Source: a virus. Taken from it: 60,815 nt of DNA. Under the pieces are notes generated by a model, which was not told the DNA's origin, ran no database searches, and was given only the letters and a program-made list of their open reading frames with translations. Position numbers and translations under genes: made by a program. Shown here piece by piece: positions 15,545-25,400 of the stretch (positions within the stretch are counted from its first letter, which is position 1; each line of letters starts with the position of its first letter). The DNA lies in IMG/VR virus record IMGVR_UViG_3300045579_000055, positions 1-60,815 of that record, one strand, 5' to 3'.

Positions 15545-16708
15545 TTAAACATCCAGTGCAAATCTAAACTCAATATAGTTTGTAGTATTTGCTGACTTAA
15601 TGATTGGCCTTTCTTGTTTATTTTTTATTACAGAATAGCCAGTGAGGCCATACAAAGAGTTTGTGGACGTAACATTTTCAAGTCTTAGTCCATCTAGACA
15701 TAGATAGAAAGAGTCTGAAGGAATTCCAGACTTTGTTATTTGTCCATAAATTTTTGACAAAGAAACCTGATCCCACAAGAAACCTGTTGTCTTTTTTATA
15801 TTTTGAAATTGTTTTGCTGAAACAACATATCTATTTTCTTGAAGATTTCTTTTGTCTGTAGATACTCCAGAAGCAAATGCCTGATCATCAATATCTACCT
15901 GAAACTTTGCATACTCTTGGCCTCCTGTAGAATTAACATGAGAAAACTCTATTAAAATTTTCACATTGTCTGGAACTGTCAAAGAGTCTTCGACTTTGCT
16001 TGCAATAGAAAATGCTAGTCTTAATTCATCAAGAGGACTATTCTTTGAAAAATTAACGGAGGGGCTATCTAATCTTATGTAGTCAGAAGTTGATGATGCC
16101 TGCATTTCTCCTTGAGCGTCAACTGTAATTGTTGATGTGTCTCCACGCAGAACAATTATATTATTTAAAAATCTGCATCTTTCATTTCTTCCAACTCTGT
16201 CATCTGATGTAAAAATTCTATTATCGGCATTTGTTGCAAAAACTTTGTCACTTATGTTTATAGTTCCGTTTGCATCTTCTCCGTCTAGAGGTTCAAGTTT
16301 CGGAGGTATTACAACAGGAGAACCTCCTGCCTGACTATATTTCCAGTCATCAGTATCGGTAAAAGAGTATACGTTTTTACTATCAAATGATCCTGCTACT
16401 GGGTTTGATGCTGCAGAAAATATTCCAACCTCTGTAATTTCATACCTTTCTGCTGTAGGCAGTTCTGCGGTAAGGACTATCTTAGACAAACCACCTTCAT
16501 CAACAAAACCTCTAGAGATAATTGGCATACGCAACATTTCAAAATCTAAAGACTTCTTGTCTCTTATTGCATCTAGTTCTGAATTAGTAAAAGGATAATC
16601 AGACGCCACTGGCTTTGGTCCACAGCCTATAGCAATATGAGAGGCGTAAGACGTTGTCTGTCCAACAAGGTACTTAGCCAAAAGGTTCTTGCCTACATTA
16701 GTTATCAT
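15545..16708 (-). CDS. Minor tail/baseplate protein (387 aa)
   Basis: The N-terminus (MITNVGKNLLAKYLVGQ, then ASHIAIGCG) matches a pattern I associate with actinophage minor tail proteins: a short helical anchor followed by 'H-I-A-I-G-x-G'. A central domain with ERYEITEVGIFSAAS looks like a tail-fibre attachment fold. The remainder is beta-rich and includes a lectin-like part (VKILIEFSHVNSTGGQEYAKF). It overlaps the upstream gene through ATGA and lies in the baseplate operon. It probably forms part of the tail tip or fibre base. Confidence 0.6.
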   Translation of the reverse strand: MITNVGKNLLAKYLVGQTTSYASHIAIGCGPKPVASDYPFTNSELDAIRDKKSLDFEMLRMPIISRGFVDEGGLSKIVLTAELPTAERYEITEVGIFSAASNPVAGSFDSKNVYSFTDTDDWKYSQAGGSPVVIPPKLEPLDGEDANGTINISDKVFATNADNRIFTSDDRVGRNERCRFLNNIIVLRGDTSTITVDAQGEMQASSTSDYIRLDSPSVNFSKNSPLDELRLAFSIASKVEDSLTVPDNVKILIEFSHVNSTGGQEYAKFQVDIDDQAFASGVSTDKRNLQENRYVVSAKQFQNIKKTTGFLWDQVSLSKIYGQITKSGIPSDSFYLCLDGLRLENVTSTNSLYGLTGYSVIKNKQERPIIKSANTTNYIEFRFALDV

Positions 16709-17235
16709 TGAGTGCTCCCGTAGTATATTGTATCATCAAAAGTGTTTCCAGCGGTTAATATTTCAACTTCTACCTGCTCATTTTCTTTTATGTTTATTAA
16801 ATTAATCACAAGGTCTCCGCTTATTGGGTCTATATAAATAGACTTTCCGTTGTAGACTTTTACTCCATCGACCAGGTCGTATCCGTTTCCATACCTAGGA
16901 AGATAGTTTGGAATTGATATAGCAAGTGATTTAAAAAATGAGTCAGCAGACTGTAATCTTAAAACATTGTTTGGATTATACTGTAGGTAAAGATCTGTTA
17001 AATTTTTTATTGGTGTATAAATTACTGTCTGACCATTGACCAGGTCGTGCCTAGATATTGTAGCAAGTTCAAAACCACCTATATCTTCAAATATAAGGTC
17101 TGTCATTATTTCAATAGCAACAGCCTGTTCTCCAAATATTAGTAAGTCTGGGGTTGCAACTTTGACAGAATCAGAGGTATTGGTTTTGACTGGATTTGGA
17201 ATTCCTGCTGTTGCTGGCATGCTTGTGTCTGCCAT
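16705..17235 (-). CDS. Baseplate-associated protein (176 aa)
   Basis: I do not recognise a named family. The protein has a short flexible N-terminus (ADTSMPATAGIPNPVKTN) and then a compact mixed domain with DLVNGQTVIYTPIKNLTDLYLQYNPNNVLRL, quoted in parts as residues 62-77 and 78-92. GAGGTGG provides a ribosome binding site just upstream. It is coupled to both the hub protein and the next minor tail gene, so a baseplate role is inferred from position. Confidence 0.55.
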   Translation of the reverse strand: MADTSMPATAGIPNPVKTNTSDSVKVATPDLLIFGEQAVAIEIMTDLIFEDIGGFELATISRHDLVNGQTVIYTPIKNLTDLYLQYNPNNVLRLQSADSFFKSLAISIPNYLPRYGNGYDLVDGVKVYNGKSIYIDPISGDLVINLINIKENEQVEVEILTAGNTFDDTIYYGSTQ

Positions 17236-20200
17236 TTATACCACCTCACTTAAAAATAGTTGCATCTCTGGACCGTTTGAATTTCTTGAAAAATCAATAT
17301 TGTATACAACAAATCTGTTTGAAGAGTCTGCAGCAATATCTATTCCATTTTCTTTGTAGTCTACGCTTACTATATCTCCAAGTTGGATTGTTGGAATAGA
17401 AAATATCTTAACTCCAAGTGCTTTTCTTGGTTTTGATATTTTTGTAACAAGCCACTTCATTAGTTCAGATGCTTCATCTTGTGACTGAATATAGGCAGCA
17501 TCTAAAGAAAAATCTTTTCTTCCGTGCTGCATACGGCTAAACTTTATATCTTCGTAGTCTAACTTAAACTTAAACGGATTTGAAATTAGTTTGTCTGCAA
17601 CAAATTTTGGATCTGACATTACGCTATTTTTATTAAAATATTGATCAACTGTCAAAGTGTTGCTTGACTGCTGAGTAAAAGTAATTCCCTGAATTCTTAA
17701 ATAGTTTCCACTAGTTTCATCTAGATTAAGCGCAGTATCTGTTGCATTAAACACTAGAAATTCTGCGCCATATGACCCTGCTCTAAATCCAGAAATAACA
17801 AATCCTTTTATTTTATTGAACGTTGGAGAAATTTTTGCTGTTAGTGCTGGAAATGCTTTGTCATATTTAAAACTAAATTCTGCCACTTCTCTCATTATAC
17901 TTCCAAACTCCTCAAAATAAATATCATACTTTGGTGGTTCTGAAGATCCAATTCCAGAAAGATAGGTACTTTGTATTAATCCACTCATAGCGTATTTTCT
18001 GAAAGAGTTACTTGCATCAATATCAGAGTCTGCAAAAACAGAATTGACAACGGTTCCCAAAGAGAATGACGTGTTCTGAGAATAATTGTTGCATAGTGCA
18101 TAGACATTTTCAAACATTGCTCTTGAAGAACCTCTGGTAAATAAAGCAATATTTGAATACTCTGGCAACGGATCTGAGTCGTCTACTGTTTTTACCATGG
18201 TTCCATTTATGTATAGGTAGAACCTTCTTATGTTTCCTATGTTTTCATATTCTACTGCTAAGTCATATACCGTCGGATTTTCTTCAGCAAATAATCTTGA
18301 CTGACCAGTGAACCTGCCATCATCTACTATAATCTTGGCTAAGCCTTTGTATAGGGTAAGTGGAATTGCTTTACCATTGTCAGACTTGACTTTATAAAAC
18401 AAAACATTGTGAACATTTTGTTTTTCTTTTTCTGACAACTTATTTAATCCAAGTGCTGCAATTTCAAAATAATATCCAACGTTGGTTGTTGGGTTTAGCA
18501 TTACTGCTATACCTCCAGACCCTCCAGATATTGTAACATTTTTATCTGGGGTAGAACCATTTATAACATAGTATGATGCTGCACCATTAGCAGTTTGACC
18601 ACGATCACTACTGTTTTCAATTTTACCAACTAGTCGTATTCTAGTTCCAAAGTGCTTATATTTTTTATCTGTCAAAGGCTTATGCACATATGATACAAAA
18701 TCTCTTGGCTTATCTTTTGTCGTAAAGTTGGGACCAGTCAAAGAAAGCGCTGATGCTTGAACAGATCCAGGAACCTGCTGAGTTTGTGTAGTTATCTCTC
18801 CTGTTAAAGAGGTTGACAAAAAGTTTCTAATAAGTCCTGTTCGTGTCGAAGTTCTTGCCAAAGCATCAGAAGATGCTCCATTGCTTATTGTTTTTCCTGC
18901 AGAAGCAACTGTTGTTTGTGGCAAATCAGTTTTTGTTTCAAACAAATATTCTGAAGCCATATAACATCCTTTTACATTGTCTTCAGATTTCCAATAATCA
19001 GATATACCAGCAGAATGCTCTACAACTGTTGTTCCAAATTGACCACGGCCATGCTTGGCAACTGGACCATTTTTAAGTTTTAAAATTCCTTCTTGTTCAA
19101 AATAATTAGGAACAGAGTAAATTCTGACAAGGCCTGTTGGATAAATTTTTCCATTAAATGGAAGTTTAGAGAAATAGTTTTGATACTCTTCAACTGAAGA
19201 TATCCAAACATTGCCCGAACCAGTTACGTTATATTGAACTGCGTCATACTTTATAACTTCTCCACTAGAGTAAAAGTAACCATTGTATCTTGTAATCCAG
19301 TATACCGCTTCTCCAAGACTAAACGTGTTGTTTATTACGATACCGTTTTTTACCTCTGGGACTTTATCTGATAGGTTAGAACTTAAAGGTATTGCAGCAA
19401 GCACATATGAAGATTGTGTTCCAACCTCGTTATTAATTGACTTTGTGTTCTCAGTACCAGATACTTCCCAAAGTAGTGCTGGCTTATACACATACATTCT
19501 TTCATCTTCTAGAAGACTCGCCTGTCTTAAAGTACCGATAGATCTTTGAATATGTCTAACAGTGTAATTTATTGTGCCACCGTTGTAAACCGTGTTTGAC
19601 TCATTTGATACCGAAACAATGTTTGCTAGTTTTGCATTGTCTAAAGTTTTATTTTTAATTTCTCTATCTTCATACAAATCGTTAGTTCCTTTAAGAGCAA
19701 ATGTGGTTGGTCTTTGTTCTTTAGTTGGCATTATATAGTCTTTGCTCATCATAACAAAGTTATTGTACTCATCAAAAAACATTGCTGTCTGTGTTGATAT
19801 TGCCAAATCCTGCAACACCTGAGCAACACTTTTATCTGGAGCAACAAAGAAAAATGGCATTACCATTTCTTTTTCATTAGAGACTCTTCTAAATGTATAG
19901 TTAGAAAAACCGATACTGTCTAACAAAAGAGAAACTGCAGAACTAACAGAAACCTCTGTCATTAATATTTCTGGTGCTGTAATTGATTCTAGATACCAAT
20001 ACATATCTCTTAACGATATAGAAATTCTTTTATTGACCAAATCTGCTTTTGGAAATGAATCAGAGTATAAAGTTTTCATAGGAACCCAATAGTCCCAACC
20101 ACCAACATTTATAATAATTTCATAAAACTTAAACTGCACATGACTATCTACATATTTTGCAATAATACTTGATGGGTTATTTTCGTTAAATGCCTGATCA

Positions 20201-21783
20201 TGATCAAAAATATTAATGCTTCCATTTGATGCAACTAACTGTCCTACTGGCAAACCACTTAAACCTAAATCAGATGCGCTTTTATTTATTGAATAATCTA
20301 ACACCTTGTCGGAAAGATTCATTGCAAGTCTTGGAGAAATTTCAATAAGATCAAAAGTGGAATCTTTTGCAGTCATAGAATCTACAACAATCCTAACTCC
20401 AGAAATGTATTCAAACTCTCGATATTTAATTTTATTATCTAAAGAGTTGATAAATTTATCTGGGGAGGTTGCATCTGTAAGGAAGTTGGTTAACCTATCA
20501 ACAGTTTCATCCTGCACATACCATCCGTATTTTGGAGTTATAATTGTGTAGTCTGCGCCATTCCATATATAATATTTTCCTATATCATTTTCATTTTCTT
20601 TAATAAGATATGCATAGCCAATAACAGACTGCTCAGGAAGTAGTGTGTCACTTGAGTATACCTCGGCAAAAACAAATGTGTCTATCCATTCGTCTGGAAC
20701 GATAAAGCCATATGATATTTCAACATAGCCATCGCTTTTAATAATTGCAGAACCGTCTTTTCTTCTTTTTGATGGATCAAACGAAATAATATCTTGCCAA
20801 TTTCCTTCTTTTAAGAATTGAATTTTCCATCTGCTTGGAACTTTTTGATTTACCTCTCCATAAAATGGGTCAGCAAAAGAGCCTGTCGAGGAGGAGAATG
20901 GTCCAAGGTCTTCAGTGCCTGTATGGGTTTGCATTTTGATTACAACCCTGTTTGTTGGTATTTGCTCTTTGTATACCACGAAAGGACAAGCATCTTCTAT
21001 GGCATTTTGAACACCATTTATTTTTGATGCAATTCCATACTCAAAATTTTCTGCTACACCTTTCTTTTCTGTATTGTCCTTGTCAATAAATGTTTCGCTA
21101 AATCCATAGGAAACAGAAGCATCATTATATGTGTACTTATATCTAGTTTCAGTCCTGTATGATGTCCAATATTTAAACTTATCTTTTTTATCTGGCATAT
21201 AATATCTTGGTCTATCTGCCATAAACATATTTGGATAATGTAGTTTTCCATTTTCAAAATATACAGCCTTATTGATGCCAGATCTAGGTCTAAATCTTTC
21301 AAAGCAACTTTCTAAGGAGTATAGCGTTTGAGTTTTTTCTTTTTTAGTTAAAAATGTAGTTGGGGTATTATCATTTTCAAAAGTGCCATCTATTAAAACA
21401 TCAGCGTCTGTTGCTCCTGTATAAAAATTTCCAACATCATTAATATCAAAACTTGTAGGTAAAGAAGAGTATATAGAAGATGGTTGTTCTGTACTCACCC
21501 TCCATCGATTTCTAGTGTCCGTGTCAGAAATCTTACACTCATAAGTCGCACCTGAAGAAGATTTGCCTATTGCTCCAGCAGGTGAACAAAAAGCCCCTGG
21601 GGTAATGGTCCATACCGAACTTATTGGGTTTGGTGTTGAAGTTTGGGTTGGTCTATATCTATAATTACCAATATGCTTGATATTGTTTGTTCTGTTCATA
21701 TTTAATTCTGCAATAACTGCTGACTTATTTCTAACAGTATCAGCAGTCTCTAAAAAGGTTTGCAGGTCTTTGTCTTCAAACAT
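17236..21783 (-). CDS. Large tail hub/minor tail protein (1,515 aa)
   Basis: This is the largest tail protein after the tape measure and follows the distal tail gene, where siphoviruses encode the baseplate hub/tail-associated protein. Segments near 620-720 (SVSSAVSLLLDSIGFSNYTF; VAQVLQDLAISTQTAMFFDE) resemble the hub fold of gp27-type proteins. The C-terminal third has LamG-like beta-sandwich features (GNIRRFYLYINGTMVKTV). A typical 'LGDIVSVDYKENGI' hub strand lies near the end. The start is placed at 21783: it shares its A with the stop of the upstream gene (TAATG) and has GGAAGAAG before it, unlike the frame beginning at 21816. No peptidase motif was recognised. Confidence 0.75.
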   Translation of the reverse strand: MFEDKDLQTFLETADTVRNKSAVIAELNMNRTNNIKHIGNYRYRPTQTSTPNPISSVWTITPGAFCSPAGAIGKSSSGATYECKISDTDTRNRWRVSTEQPSSIYSSLPTSFDINDVGNFYTGATDADVLIDGTFENDNTPTTFLTKKEKTQTLYSLESCFERFRPRSGINKAVYFENGKLHYPNMFMADRPRYYMPDKKDKFKYWTSYRTETRYKYTYNDASVSYGFSETFIDKDNTEKKGVAENFEYGIASKINGVQNAIEDACPFVVYKEQIPTNRVVIKMQTHTGTEDLGPFSSSTGSFADPFYGEVNQKVPSRWKIQFLKEGNWQDIISFDPSKRRKDGSAIIKSDGYVEISYGFIVPDEWIDTFVFAEVYSSDTLLPEQSVIGYAYLIKENENDIGKYYIWNGADYTIITPKYGWYVQDETVDRLTNFLTDATSPDKFINSLDNKIKYREFEYISGVRIVVDSMTAKDSTFDLIEISPRLAMNLSDKVLDYSINKSASDLGLSGLPVGQLVASNGSINIFDHDQAFNENNPSSIIAKYVDSHVQFKFYEIIINVGGWDYWVPMKTLYSDSFPKADLVNKRISISLRDMYWYLESITAPEILMTEVSVSSAVSLLLDSIGFSNYTFRRVSNEKEMVMPFFFVAPDKSVAQVLQDLAISTQTAMFFDEYNNFVMMSKDYIMPTKEQRPTTFALKGTNDLYEDREIKNKTLDNAKLANIVSVSNESNTVYNGGTINYTVRHIQRSIGTLRQASLLEDERMYVYKPALLWEVSGTENTKSINNEVGTQSSYVLAAIPLSSNLSDKVPEVKNGIVINNTFSLGEAVYWITRYNGYFYSSGEVIKYDAVQYNVTGSGNVWISSVEEYQNYFSKLPFNGKIYPTGLVRIYSVPNYFEQEGILKLKNGPVAKHGRGQFGTTVVEHSAGISDYWKSEDNVKGCYMASEYLFETKTDLPQTTVASAGKTISNGASSDALARTSTRTGLIRNFLSTSLTGEITTQTQQVPGSVQASALSLTGPNFTTKDKPRDFVSYVHKPLTDKKYKHFGTRIRLVGKIENSSDRGQTANGAASYYVINGSTPDKNVTISGGSGGIAVMLNPTTNVGYYFEIAALGLNKLSEKEKQNVHNVLFYKVKSDNGKAIPLTLYKGLAKIIVDDGRFTGQSRLFAEENPTVYDLAVEYENIGNIRRFYLYINGTMVKTVDDSDPLPEYSNIALFTRGSSRAMFENVYALCNNYSQNTSFSLGTVVNSVFADSDIDASNSFRKYAMSGLIQSTYLSGIGSSEPPKYDIYFEEFGSIMREVAEFSFKYDKAFPALTAKISPTFNKIKGFVISGFRAGSYGAEFLVFNATDTALNLDETSGNYLRIQGITFTQQSSNTLTVDQYFNKNSVMSDPKFVADKLISNPFKFKLDYEDIKFSRMQHGRKDFSLDAAYIQSQDEASELMKWLVTKISKPRKALGVKIFSIPTIQLGDIVSVDYKENGIDIAADSSNRFVVYNIDFSRNSNGPEMQLFLSEVV

Positions 21784-22424
21784 TATACTTCTTCCAAGGT
21801 TACTGAGACATTCCAATAGTCAAACTTAGTTCCTCTTTTTTCAACTGAATAAGAAAAGTCAGTAATAAACATTTCAATCAATTGATTGTACTGCCGAAGA
21901 TGATCATATGGCGCTTCTGTTCCTTTAAAAATTCCTTTTCTATCATATGCAAGAAATACCCAGAAAGAACCTTTGTGTGCATCATACCACTCAAGCATGT
22001 CAGCACCACCTGCCCCCCCATCTGTTGTGTAGGACCTTTTTGGAGAAAGCCCACTAATTGTGTCAAATGTGGGAACATCATCGTGAGACCTAGAAGGAAT
22101 CAATGTCCAACTAGTACTTAGAGTGAGTTTGTCTGAAATATGATATGATCTCATGCGACCATTAATCATTCTTTCTCTTTTTTCTATTCTTTCATTTTTA
22201 AACTGTATTGGCTGCCTATTGTCATCAGTTATCAGTAGGAATTGATCTGCTAATGATGGATCTTCTATTCCTTCTGGATCTGCCCCGATTTCATAGCCAT
22301 TAGGAACATAAATTCCATTTTGCAAAGTGCCAGTATTTTCTGACCAAAGCATACCGCTTGGTCTATAATATTTTTGACGACCAAGCATGTAAGTAACTCT
22401 TGGGTCTATCACTTCTTCAACCAT
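21783..22424 (-). CDS. Distal tail protein (Dit-like, 213 aa)
   Basis: Located between the tape measure and hub genes, the standard place for the distal tail protein that closes the tube and attaches the baseplate. The sequence is beta-rich with aromatic strands (DKLTLSTSWTLIPSRSHD, GSFWVFLAYDRKG, FITDFSYSVEKRGTKFDYWN), consistent with a Dit-like beta sandwich. The start lies inside the last codons of the tape measure gene, with GAGGAG upstream, and the stop shares a base with the next start. The assignment rests mainly on position. Confidence 0.65.
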   Translation of the reverse strand: MVEEVIDPRVTYMLGRQKYYRPSGMLWSENTGTLQNGIYVPNGYEIGADPEGIEDPSLADQFLLITDDNRQPIQFKNERIEKRERMINGRMRSYHISDKLTLSTSWTLIPSRSHDDVPTFDTISGLSPKRSYTTDGGAGGADMLEWYDAHKGSFWVFLAYDRKGIFKGTEAPYDHLRQYNQLIEMFITDFSYSVEKRGTKFDYWNVSVTLEEV

Positions 22425-25400
22425 TTAATGACACTCCTCTAATTCGTCTATTCTCAACATTTTTAATTGTCGACATAACTGCTTGTGCAATCTCGTTAGG
22501 ATTTGCATCAGTTTTAGCGTTAACTGTTAATGTGTATGTATTATTATACACTGCTCCGCCAACTGGCTTTCCGCTATTTAATGACTTCATTGTGTCGACG
22601 CCGTGAGTATTTACAGCATACTTACTCATTACAAATTCTCCAGGGGTAAGCATTGCAGGAACAGTATCAGTTCCTTTAGCAAATCCTCCACGAGCAAAGA
22701 ACTTAGGAATTAAGCCACCCTTTGATATATATCCAAACTTTTGTCGTCTATCAGCAATAATGTTTAGTCCAGTATTAAATCTTAATGCACTTTCTGCTGC
22801 TGCCAATTGTGCTGCTATTGATGCTGCTCCAATAGCCCCAGACTCTCCTGATGCTAATGCACTTGGATTTACTCCTGCTGCAGCAATGGCTGCTGCATTC
22901 ATATCTCCCGCTGCTTTGGCTAGAGCGTATGCGTCTGCTGCTGCTTTTGATGCTGCTGCTGCATCTGTAGTTGCCCCAACTATTGCATCAGTTGCTGCTT
23001 TGTCTGCTGCTACGCTTGCTGCTGCTGCAGCAGCGTTTGCTACAACTGCTGATTGTGCATTTTTAACAGAAACTGGTGTTGAGTTATATTCTTTTAACTT
23101 AGCAAGTATGCTTGCCCACTTTGCGTCAATCGCAGCGGTTGATGCAAGCAACGCTCCTAGTACAGCATCAAAATCTTTTCCTGCAAGAGAGTTTGCTGCA
23201 ATTTTTGCTTTTATGGCATCCCACTCTAACTTAGTTTTATCTAGAACTGTTAGTTCTGAAACAAGTTTATCTATTTGTGCCTGTATTAGTTCGTTGGCAA
23301 AAGTTAGGTCTGCAATTTTATCTTCTAACGGCTCAAGTTGATTCTTTTGTATTTCAAAAATAGCATCTTCTTTTTTCTGAATCTCAAGAAGTTTTGCTTC
23401 ACGTGCTTCTTCTAAATCATAAATCTGATCTTCCAGATTTCTAATGTCTTGAAGAATTGTAACTCGTCTTGGATCGTTTTCCATTTGATAAAGTTTTTGA
23501 GAATTCTCAAACTGCTTTTGATCAATTTCTTCTTGAGACAAACCAGTCTCTGCTCCTCTAAGGCCTCTAATTTCATTTTCTCTTGACTGCTGCAAAGCAT
23601 CAGCCACAGATCCACTAAACCTTTGTGCTGATTGTGCACGAGCATCTTGTGCTGCTTTTGCTGCTGCCGATATATCTCCACTGGTTAGTGCGCCTGCAAT
23701 ATCAAGTTGACTCTTTTGTTGATTGAGAATTTCTTCATTAACTTCTGCAACCTTAGCAAGAGCCTCTGCTTGCTTGTCATATTCTTTATTAATTTGCTCT
23801 GCTTGATTAGCCATAATTGCAGAGTCATTAGACATCTTCGCATTTTGCTTGTTAATTTCCTCCATGGCACGATCACCAAATTCTGGATCCATCTCCAAAA
23901 TTCTTTGCTTATCGCTAATTTTTTCTTGCATTTCTTCTATAGGTCTTGTATAATTCTTTTCAATATCTTTTTCTATATCTCTAATCTCACGATTAATTAA
24001 CTCGATTTGACGCCTAAAACCTTTTGCTGCTATTTCTGCATCTTGAATTTGCTTATTGTTAGCGTTCATTTGCTGAACCATACCCGATGTTCTTGGGTCT
24101 GCGCCTGTTCTTAGCATTTCTTCCTGCACAGAAAACATCTCATCTACAAGATCCATACCAGGCTGAGCAGACTCAGAATATTTTCCAGAGTTATAATTTA
24201 CTTGAATATCAATAATTTTCTTTGCTTCAATAGAGTTTAAATAGTCAGCAATTTCTTGAGCATCAACCTTTCCATCCTTTAAGTCTTCAATCAAGTGTTT
24301 TGCAAGTGCTGGGTCATTCAAAACTTCAGACATCTGATCTGCAGAGAAGCCTGCTGCCTGCATTGCTGTTCCAAGTTTAGGCATCTGCTCAAGAAGTTTA
24401 AACTCTTCGTTAGCCTGAATCATTTTTTGCTTAAGAGCAAACCTTTCTGTTTCATCAGTAGCCTTTTTAAGATCTTCAATATACTGCTTTCTTTCCTTGC
24501 TTCCCTTTTTGCCAAGTGCTCCTGCTGCAATTGCTGCTGCAGTAGCAGCATCCTGAACATGTTCTAATGCTTCTGTTGCAGTCGCTCCTTCTGAAATTAA
24601 AATTCTAAAAGCCTTCTCCTGATTTGCAACTTGCTCTACCGCTTCTCTATTAACGACGTTAGCCTCTCCTACAATAGCCTCGTTGTAGGTTCTCATAATC
24701 TTTTTACCAGTGCCAGTAAATCCTTTTATGTTTGCCTTTGTTTTTGGCTTACCTTTTTCAAATTCAAATATAGCCTTTTTGCCTTTAAGATTTGCCAGTT
24801 TCTTAAAGTCTTCTGAAGACATAGAGGCAATCATATCTCTAAATTCTTTTGGAGCCTTTAGATTTATAAGTCTTTGCTGCAAACCATCAAACAAGTCAAA
24901 TGCACGAGAAATATCCTTTTGTGCTTTTTTGCTACCGAATGCAGCAAGCATAGACTGTAGTGGCTTGGTTGCATCAAATGCCCCATCACGAACATTTTTA
25001 ATTCTCATTGCAAGGTCATCAAGGAAGTCTAATGGGTTTGACCCCTTACCACCATCAGGAGTAGTGTCAACAGGGGCACCGAGAGATGTCAATCCTCCAA
25101 CAGAACTGGTTTCTAGTTTTTGTACTGCCATTTGTTCTGGGCTAAGTTTTGCTAATTCTTTTTTAAATTCTGCGACAATTTCTAAGTATCTAGCACTTCC
25201 ATATGCAACTCCATCTGCTGATGCCTTTTGGAAAGCCAATGTACTTGCTAACTGTTCTCTGTCTGCTTCCCTCATTGCATCTGTTACTGTTGACTCATAA
25301 GCAAACTGTGTAGCAAGTTTTTGTAAGTATTCTGCCTGACCGTCTAAACTTAGTTTTTGGAATTCCTTGTATCTTTCTGTATTTGCTTTAAGGGCATCAA

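Noticed and set aside
22760-23341. Plus-strand Ala/Ser-rich frame of 193 codons, and similar ones at 24710-25300 and 26991-27533
   Set aside because: They lie opposite the tape measure gene; composition mirrors its Ala/Gln/Lys codons and no plus-strand ribosome binding site or promoter fits.
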